The notes beneath the pieces were generated by a model that was not told the DNA's origin, ran no database searches, and saw only the letters and a program-made list of their open reading frames with translations. Below are positions 57,000 to 64,000 of a stretch of 64,000 bases of DNA, piece by piece. A program made the translations under genes and the position numbers. The DNA is from Aedes albopictus (Eukaryota; Arthropoda; Insecta; Diptera; Culicidae): assembly GCF_035046485.1 (NCBI RefSeq), contig NC_085137.1, forward strand, positions 454,886,980-454,950,979, read 5' to 3'. How positions within the stretch are numbered: position 1 is the first letter of the stretch; every line of letters starts with the position of its first letter.

Positions 57000-58985
57000 T
57001 TTTCCGCAGACTTTTCCGAAAATTTGTACAAGCCTGTAAAGATTTCTCCAGTTGTCCCTCCAGAATCTCTCTAGAAGTTCTACGGGAATTTCTTCAGGAT
57101 TTCATCAAGAATACCTTCAAAAGTTTCTCAGGAATTCTTCCAGGTGTTCCTTGAATATTCCACCTCAGGAATTCTTTCAGTTCCTCGGGAATCTCTCCAG
57201 GTGTTTGTCGATTTTTTTTTTTCAGGAGAGCCTCGAAAATTCCTGCAGGAGGTCATCGGGAATTCAGCTTGGTGTTCTTCGGGAATAAGCTATTCCTCGA
57301 GAATTCCTTCGGGAGTTTCTCGGGAGTTCCTCCAGGAGTTGCTCGGGAATTCTTCCATTAGTTCCTCGAGAAATCCTTTTTCGGAAATTCCTTCAAGAGC
57401 TCCTCGGGAATTCATCCTGGAGTTCCAAGGGAATTTCTCCGGGAGTTTCTCAGGAATTCCTTCAGAAGTTCCTCGAGAATTCCGAGAATTATTTTAGGAG
57501 TTCCTCGGTAATTATTCCAGCATTTCCTCGAAAATTCTTCCAGGAGTTCCTCGGGAATTCCACCAGAAATTCCTAGAGAATACCTTCTTGAGAATTTCTT
57601 CAAAGAGTTCCTCGAGAATTCCTCTTGAGCTCCTAGGGAATTCCTCTACAAGTTCCTCGGGAATTCCTTTAAGGGTTCCTCAGTTAATCCTCCAAGAGTT
57701 CCTCGGAAACTCTCCCAGAAGTTTCTCAGAAATTCCACCAGGAGTTTCTCGGGAATTTATCTAGGAGTTCCTCAGGGTTTCCCTCACGAGTTCTTTGGGA
57801 ATTCATTCTGGAGTTCCAAGGGAATTTCTCCGGGATTTCATCGGGAATTCCTTATGAAGTTCCTCGAGAATTCTTTTAGGTGTTCCTCGGGAATTCCTCC
57901 AGGAGCTCCTCGGTAATTCCTCGAAGAGTTCCTCAAAAATTCTTCCAGCAGTTCCCTAAATAAATTTCTCGGAAATTTCTCCAGCAGTTCCTCGGGAACC
58001 CTTCCAAGAGTTCCCAGAAAATTCCTTCATGTATTCCTCGGGTATTTCTCCTGGAGTTTTTTCGGATTCCTCCAGGAGTTACTCGGGAATTCTTACAGAG
58101 TTCATCGGGAATTTCTCCACAAGTTCCTCGGGAATTCCTCCAGAAGTTCCTCGAGAATTCCTTCAAGGAGTTTCTCAGGAATTTCTCTAGAAGTTCCTCG
58201 GAAATTCCTTTCCTCTAAGAGTTCGTCGGAAATACCTTTCTTCTAAGAGTTCCTCGGAAATTCCTTTCCTCTAAGAGTTCCTCGAAAATTCTCTCAGAAG
58301 TTCCTTATGAATTCCACTAAGAGTGTCTCGGGAATTCATCTAGGAGTTTCTCGGGAATTCATTCTGGAGTTCCAAGGGAATTTTTCCGGGAGTTCCTCGG
58401 AAATTACTTATGAAGTTCTTCGAGAATTCCTTTTAGTGTTCCTTGAGAACTCTTTTAAGAGTTCCGCGGGAATATCTCTAGGAGTTCATCAAAAATTCGT
58501 CCAGAAGTCCCTCGGGAAATTCTACATGAATTCCTCGGAATTTTCTCCAGAAGTTCCTTGAGAATTCCTCTATGAGATCCTCTGAAATTCCCATAGGAGT
58601 TGCTAGAAAATTCCTTGGAAAATTGCTCCATGTATTCCGTGGAATTCTTCTAGGAGTTCCTGAGGAATTCATTGGATTTTTTTCCAGGAGTTTTTTGGGG
58701 ATTCCTCTATGAGTTACTCGTGTATTCTTCCAGAGTTCCTTGAAAATTTCTCCTCAAATTCCTCCAAAATTCTTCAAGAGATTCTCGGGTATGCCTCTAA
58801 GAGAATTCCTATAGGAGTTTCTGAAATTCCTCCAGGAGTTTCTTGAGAGGGAGTTTTTTTTGGGAATTTTTCTAGGAACTCCTTGGAAATTCCTCCAGAA
58901 GTTCTTCCAGAATCCCTCTAGCATTTTCTCGGGAATTCTTCCCGAAGATTCTTGTGAAATTTTTTAGGAGTTTATCAGAAATTCA
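57000..58985. repeat. 23 bp-period array in the CYRI intron, forward orientation
   Basis: Half-units GTTCCTCGGGAATTC and CTCCAGGA alternate; consecutive copies near 57870-57950 are exactly 23 bp apart. Less decayed than the arrays to the left. Confidence 0.88.
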
Positions 58986-59289
58986 TCTGAATATATTTTG
59001 TTTTCTCGGGGATTTCGGCTTTCAGTCAAAGAGAAGCGTTGATTTTCTTATCTCATCGCCAACGTTTCGATCCAGATGTTGGGATCTTCTTCAGGGCTCG
59101 AAATTAATCAATTTTGTCTAATCCCGTATACATCTCACGGTTGATTGTCTCGTTTCGAATTTGCACTGCACATTTACTGCCAGCACCCTCGAAGGTAGTG
59201 GGTGGGTGGTACAAAATGGGAGGTCTACACCAGGAGGATCCACGACACTTGCCAACACTGCCAGAGCTGAATATATCTATGAATACCTC
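58986..59289. repeat. Spacer between two opposed arrays
   Basis: About 300 bp unrelated to the arrays, with a hammerhead-like motif on the minus strand and CATTTTGTACCACCCACCCA-type sequence. Probably a retroelement fragment. Confidence 0.5.
59061..59095 (-). other. Hammerhead-ribozyme-like core motif
   Basis: Minus strand: CTGAAGA, then a perfect 5 bp stem GATCC...GGATC with loop CAACATCT, then GAAAC followed by GTT. This matches the CUGANGA-stem II-GAAAC hammerhead core. Stem I partners and the cleavage NUH were not fixed by eye. Confidence 0.45.
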
Positions 59290-60660
59290 CAGGAAATCGT
59301 CGGGAATTACCAGGAAGCTCCAGGACTGCAGGAGTAGGTTTTCTGGGGACCAAGAGGAATTCCCGAAGAACTTCCGGAAAAGAACCTCGAGAAACTGTAA
59401 AGAACTGCTCGTGGAATTCTTGGAGAGATTCCCGAGAAACATGGAACTCCTCGGAAAATTCCCGAGGAATCCCAAGAGAAATTCCTAAGGAACTCCTGGA
59501 GGTTTTTCCGAGAAACTTTTAAAGGAATGGCTGATGAAATTCTCGATGAACTTCTGGACGAATTCCCGAGGAACTCCTGCAAGGAATATACCGAGGATCT
59601 CCTGTAGAAATTCCGAAGGATCTCTTGAAGGAATTCCTGAGGATCTTGGATGAATTCTAAAGGAAATCCTGGATTAATTTTTGAGGATCTTTTGGAGCCT
59701 CGTCAATTTCCGGAAGGATCTCCATGGATCTTCTGAGGGAATCTCCAAGAAACTCATGGAGGATTTTTCGATGATCATCTGAAGGAGTTGTCGAGGATCT
59801 CCTTGAGGAATTCTCGTGGAACTCCAGGAACAATTACCGAAGAGCTCCGGGAGGAATTTCCGAGGAACTCCTGGAGTATTTCCCGAGCAACTCCTGGAGG
59901 AATTTACGAGAATCTCCTGGAGGAACTCCCGAAGTTCTCCTGCAGGAATTCCCAAAACTCCTGGAAGAACTTCCGAGGAACTCCAGCAGGAATTCCGAAC
60001 GATCTCCTCGAGGAATTCCAGATGAAGTCCTCCTGGAGGAATTCCCGAGAAACTCCTGTACGAATTTCCGAGGAACTCCTGGGAGAATTTCCAAGGAATT
60101 CCTGGAGGAATTTCCGGGAAACTTCTGGTAAAAATGCCGAGGGGCTTCAGAAAAAAAAATTCTCGGGAAACTGGATGAATTCTCGAGAAATTCCTGAAGG
60201 ATTTTTCGAGGATCTTCTGGAGGAGTTCCCGAATATCTCCTGATGGAATTTCTAAAGAGCTCCTAGAGGAATCCCCGATGAACTTCTAGAGAATTCTCGG
60301 GAAACTCAACTCCTGAATTCTCGAGAAACTTATGAAAGAATTCCGGAGGAATACCTAGAGGAGTTCTCGAGGAACTACTGGAGGAATTCCTGAGGATTTT
60401 TGGAGGAACTCCCGAGGATCTCCAGGAGGGTTTGCTGAGGATTTGCTTCTGCAGGAATTTCCGAGGAACTCCTGGGGGAATTGTCGAGAAACTCCACGAT
60501 GAATTCTCTGGTATCTTCTGATGATATTCGCGAGGACTTCCTGGGCAATTTTCGATGAATTCGCGAAGGAATTCCTGGAGAAATTTCCGGATTTTTTTGT
60601 GGAGCTCGAGGAAATAAATCCGAGGAACTTGTTTAAGGATTTTCAGGAAAACCTCTTAAA
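59290..60660. repeat. 23 bp-period array in the CYRI intron, reverse orientation
   Basis: GAGGAACTCCTGGAGGAATT repeated, the reverse complement of the array at 57000-58985. Frames of up to 151 residues are by-products. Confidence 0.88.
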
Positions 60661-60839
60661 ATTGCCATGAAAATTCTGGAGAGACCCATGCATTATTGTT
60701 AGATGACCTTCATATAAAGCTAAGTGAGAAAACCTTAATGAGAAAATAGCATAAATTTTGACTTTTAACATTAATTTTATACTAAAGCCACAATATGGGG
60801 TGTGAAGACATGTGAAGACATTTGAAAATTTCACCTGGC

Positions 60840-61078
60840 ATGATTTCGTGCTGCATCGTCGCGTTGCCAGCAAAAAGGAAGCTGTCTGTTTGGGTTTACC
60901 GCTCTTCCCTGCTCCCATCAGCCGCAGTACGCTCTTCGACCAGGAGATCATACTCCTTCTTAACCAGAGCCAGCGATTTGTGGAACTTCAGCAGGCCCTG
61001 TTTCAGGTCCTTGCTAATGGTAGTCCGCCCGCTCGTGTAGCCGATCAGCTCGTTCAGCTGTTCGGCAACTACCAACAT
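60840..61078 (-). pseudogene. LINE ORF1-like fragment
   Basis: Minus-strand residues EQLNELIGYTSGRTTISKDL, KQGLLKFHKSLALVKKEYD, then ADGSREER resemble the N-terminal helical part of a mosquito non-LTR ORF1 (gag-like) protein. No zinc knuckle remains. Recognition is by resemblance only. Confidence 0.5.
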
Positions 61079-61428
61079 CTCCTGTTACGGTTCAGCACCC
61101 GATCGCTGCGGCCTTCTCTTACAAAGTATTTTCTATACTCATCGTCGAACCAATCGTTCCTTCGGCTCCTTTCCACATGCCCAACGTTAATCTTAGCTGC
61201 AATGTTAATGGCTGCTTTTATTATATCCCAGCAGTCCTCGTAATGAAGCGCTTCAATGAGCTCGCCCTCGTCCGGCAACGCTGCTTCGAGATTCTGCACG
61301 TATGCGGTGGCGACACTCCGCTTGCTACAGTCGCTCCAGATTATACTGAGGCGGCTGTCGGTAACGTACGTTATTACCCGTTTGTCCCCAGCTGCGAAAT
61401 AAAAGTTCAAAAATCTCAAAGAGACCAT
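61069..61428 (-). pseudogene. LINE ORF2 linker fragment
   Basis: Minus-strand LEAALPDEGELIEALHYEDC, WDIIKAAINIAA and GHVERSRRNDWFDDEYRK resemble the segment between endonuclease and reverse transcriptase of mosquito non-LTR elements. It lies upstream, in transcription order, of the ORF1-like fragment, the reverse of an intact element, so the two were joined by rearrangement or separate insertion. Confidence 0.65.
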
Positions 61429-62399
61429 TTCTCAACAAAATTTGACCAAATTCTGAATACAAAACCTAGGGGAAAGACACTGTGAAATCCGGAGCAACTC
61501 TGAGCAATCCTCTAACTCTTTTTGTTCGAATCCATTCAGAAACGTCTCTACGAAGCGGGAAATCGGCCAAGACTGCTCGATTTTTCACTGGTATCAAAGC
61601 AGCACTTCGGGAAAGCCTGAGTGATCCAGAACTATCCAGAGGAATTCTGAGCAACAATGAGCCATTTTACGAGACGTTTTGGATCAGCTGATCGCTCATT
61701 TCATGAATGAAAATTTGACAGGAGGTCGCGTTCAAGCACGTGAGTGTGAATATCAATATCAACACTGTTGTCGTTTCGTAAAATAGACTATTTGATAACA
61801 GAGTTACTCTCGCTGTATCTGTCTTGCCCCTAGGACAACTTTTTCATCAGAGACTCGGTACGAACGGTTGGAATTAGTTCCTTATCAGCCGAATATTTCG
61901 TCAAAAGTGGCTTTTAAGCAGCCCTATTAAGATATGTTGTTCCTAATAGCTCTGTTAACCATGGATCTGGTGCCATTTTTTACGGCTAATGGGCACAAAT
62001 TTCCCATATGGAGGAGAACGTGCCTTTGGAGCCGACCTACTGATACTTGGGTAAGAGCTTATGGGATTTCGGTTTTTTGGGGGTGTGGCCAATTATCTCG
62101 GGTGTGTTCAGAGATAGCGCAATACTTTCTTCGGAAAAGCTTTAGGGCTTGAAAAGATCTACCATTTAGAGCTTTGGTTCATACTTGGCCGTTATAGGCG
62201 CCAACAACACTTTGTACTACAGGAACCTAGACAGGAACCATATTAGGTTGTCAAGCAAACGTTACGATATGCGATAGCTCAAGACCCTGAATTTGGAAGG
62301 ATAGTGTGAATTTCTCGACTCGATTCCTGAGTACCTGGCTGAAGTCAGGCCTTGAGTTCATGGAACTGTTGATAAACTGTAAACACATATTTTAAGTTA
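61429..62399. other. Intron sequence, no recognised element
   Basis: Less repetitive than the rest of the intron. 61470-61690 has frames on both strands (63 and 69 residues) that may be LINE debris, not assignable. Confidence 0.4.
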
Positions 62400-63110
62400 T
62401 GTTGAATCTCTGTACGTTCCAGGGAGTTTCATTGACGCTGCATGCGTTTTCAAGGGGTTTCAGTAATTTTCAAGGTTGCAGGGAACCACCCAGGGGATTT
62501 CAGCGGGGTTCCAGGAGTTTCAATGGTGTTCCAAGGGGTTTTATGGGCGTTCCAGGGTGCTTCATGGGGCGTTTCATGAGTTTCCCAGGACTATAAGAAT
62601 GTTCCCGCGTGTTTCAGGGGCGTTGCAAATGGTTTCAGGGACATTTCGAGGGCTTTCATGCAATTTCAGAGGCATTTTAGGTAATATAAGCGGCGTTCCA
62701 GAGGTTTCAGAGGTGCTCCATGAGATTTTAAGAATGTTCCAGGGGTCTCCGGGCTGTTCGAGCGGTTTTCAAGGAGTCTCTGGGACGTTTCAGATATTTC
62801 GGAAATGTTTCATGGGTTTTTTATGGAATTTTAGTGTTCCAGGTGAAATTAAGGACGTTCCAAGGATGTCATGGGTGTTCCAGGAGGTTTCAGGAGAGTT
62901 GCAGGAATATTCCAGATGAATTCAGGAGCGTTATAGGAGTTTCATGGGGCGTTTCAGGGAAGTTGCAAGGGTATTCCAGGTGATTTCAGTGGTGCTCAGG
63001 GGTTTCAGCAAAGTTCCAGAGGGGTTTCGGGGGAGGGGGTTTCAACGGGTTTCCGGGGTATTCCAGGGGGTTTTAGAAATGTCTCATGGTTTTCAAGGAA
63101 TATATATCAA
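62400..63110. repeat. Degenerate GTTTCAGGGG / GTTCCAGGGG array
   Basis: G-rich half-units about 10-11 bp long, paired at ~21-22 bp (for example GTTCCAAGGGGTTTTATGGGC then GTTCCAGGGTGCTTC). It ends ~75 bp before the last CYRI exon. The 147-residue frame here is repeat-derived. Confidence 0.8.
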
Positions 63111-63185
63111 ACTAATCACCATAATAGGTAAAGGCTCCAGCATCTTGTCTAATCCACTTTCAACGCCATTTTTTTTACATTCCAG

Positions 63186-63450
63186 TAAACTGTTGGCCCA
63201 GATCGAACGGGAAGAGACGCACCTTCTGCTGCTGCGGGTCATGGTCGGCCTGGTGATACTGTACGACCACGTCCACCCGGTGGGCGCATTTGCACGGGGG
63301 GCTCACGTCGACGTGAAGGGTTGCGTCCGGTTATTGCAAGCGCAGCCCGCCATCAAAGCCGAACCCCTGCTCAACGCCCTGCGATACACCACCAAGCATC
63401 TGAACGAGGATAACACGCCGAAAAACATCCGGAACCTGCTGGCCGCATAG
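63186..63450 (+). CDS. CYRI/FAM49 homologue, last coding exon with stop
   Basis: Joined in phase 2 to the previous exon (CC|T = Pro), it encodes [21 protein letters not shown] and onward, then ends [11 protein letters not shown] and TAG at 63448-63450. The blocks [22 protein letters not shown], and [13 protein letters not shown] are family hallmarks, in the right order. Together the three exons total 792 nt including the stop, with no frame break and no internal stop. The C-terminal LLAA resembles the insect rather than the vertebrate ending. GC content and codon use stand out sharply from the surrounding AT-rich repeats. Confidence 0.95.
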
Positions 63451-64000
63451 AGGTACGGTTCCCGCCGAGGGGCAACGATGTTTTAGTATTTTTAGTGACT
63501 TTCCCGTTTCGTTCGTTTCTTCTGTGTAAGGTTTTGTTTATGTGTTTGTTTTCATTTTTAGCTCATAACTAACTTAAATCGAATTAGAAAACTTCGTAAT
63601 ATTATTTAGTAAATGCGTAAATTAAGTGATAAGTGATTGATAATCGTTTATAAGGGCATGGACGAGCGTTTAGAGTGGCAAACCTAACAAAACTACTATT
63701 TAACTAGTTAAAACATAATTTACAAAAATATTTGACAAGCGATTAAAGTGAATCAAAAACCCAAGGTGTAGTGCATATAGAAGAAATATTTCTCTCTCCT
63801 TGTTTTCTTAGGCAAGAGAAATTTCTCTAAATCAATTGATATGAATCATATATATGAAATATATTCGTTTAGATAAAACCTTGCATATAAAAATGTAAAT
63901 TTAGAGGAAACCTTCTTCGGTGCGCTGATTACCTTTGGCACACTGGAGCAAATAGTAATCATAAAGCGAACTAGACATCTGTACTAAATCAAATTTCGTC
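63451..64000 (+). other. Probable 3' UTR of the CYRI gene
   Basis: AT-rich, without repeat-like periodicity, directly after the stop. There is no AATAAA before the window ends. An ATTAAA variant sits at 63742-63747, so the cleavage site could be shortly after it or beyond the window. Confidence 0.55.

Larger units (their letters stand above)
56816..63185 (+). other. 6.4 kb last intron of the CYRI gene
   Basis: Bounded by GTAAGT and a T-rich ACATTCCAG acceptor. Almost all of it is repeat: forward 23 bp-period arrays, a ~300 bp spacer with a hammerhead-like motif, reverse-orientation arrays, LINE fragments on the minus strand, and a G-rich GTTTCAGGGG-type array next to the acceptor. It is about 100 times longer than the preceding 60 bp intron, so growth by repeats is evident. 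Confidence 0.9.

Noticed and set aside
59788..60243. 151-residue frame rich in EELLEEF/RNSR words
   Set aside because: A direct translation of the degenerate intronic array.
62476..62919. 147-residue plus-strand frame next to the last CYRI exon
   Set aside because: Derived from the GTTTCAGGGG array; the true exon is defined by its acceptor at 63185 and by homology.
1..64000. Endogenous viral sequence, which is common in mosquito genomes
   Set aside because: No frame showed recognisable viral domains by eye; the retroelement pieces present are LINE-type. A protein search could still find short fragments.

Overview
This 64 kb window is eukaryotic, intron-containing, AT-rich and crowded with transposons. 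The best fit is a mosquito of the Aedes type, probably Aedes aegypti. That inference rests on several copies of a tRNA-derived SINE that I recognise as Feilai-like, on mosquito-type LINE fragments, on many short foldback elements, and on the insect-like sequence of the one cellular gene. No bacterial or viral gene was recognised.

Only one cellular gene is clear. Its last three coding exons lie at the right end on the + strand (56229-56492, 56553-56815, 63186-63450). They encode the C-terminal 263 residues of a CYRI/FAM49 protein, a Rac1-binding antagonist of the Scar/WAVE actin regulator. The first ~60 residues were not found. The last intron (6.4 kb) holds two large degenerate arrays in opposite orientation, a hammerhead-like motif and LINE debris.

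Left part (1-15 kb): a 1.3 kb TA-flanked element with repeated TTGCAAG/TACCCC motifs (933-2238), an intact SINE (4508-4788), three copies of a ~350 bp TTAA-flanked foldback MITE (7605, 8587, 10537), a 906 bp foldback element (11551-12456) and two more TTAA elements (13266, 13625). Middle left (15.3-22 kb): a satellite domain. Its core is more than 130 copies of a 23 bp unit containing a perfect 6 bp hairpin, and it decays at both edges. It is interrupted by a SINE and a 1.18 kb Harbinger-like element, and a duplicated part of the array preserves the empty site of that second insertion. Middle (22-47 kb): nested transposons, including a Jockey-like LINE 3' fragment (29859-30800), a second LINE RT remnant split by a TTAA element (32987-33905), a foldback element carrying both a TTAA MITE and a SINE (39281-40414), and a SINE split by another copy of the same MITE (45147-45566). 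Right (47-63 kb): a small Helitron (47698-47982), a 663 bp foldback (50366-51028), and long degenerate arrays with a 23 bp period, the same length as the satellite unit.

The one cellular gene does not visibly interact with the repeats except through its intron. The main value of the window is its insertion record: direct target duplications and within-window empty sites allow several insertions to be ordered. All identifications are by eye; no database search was run.
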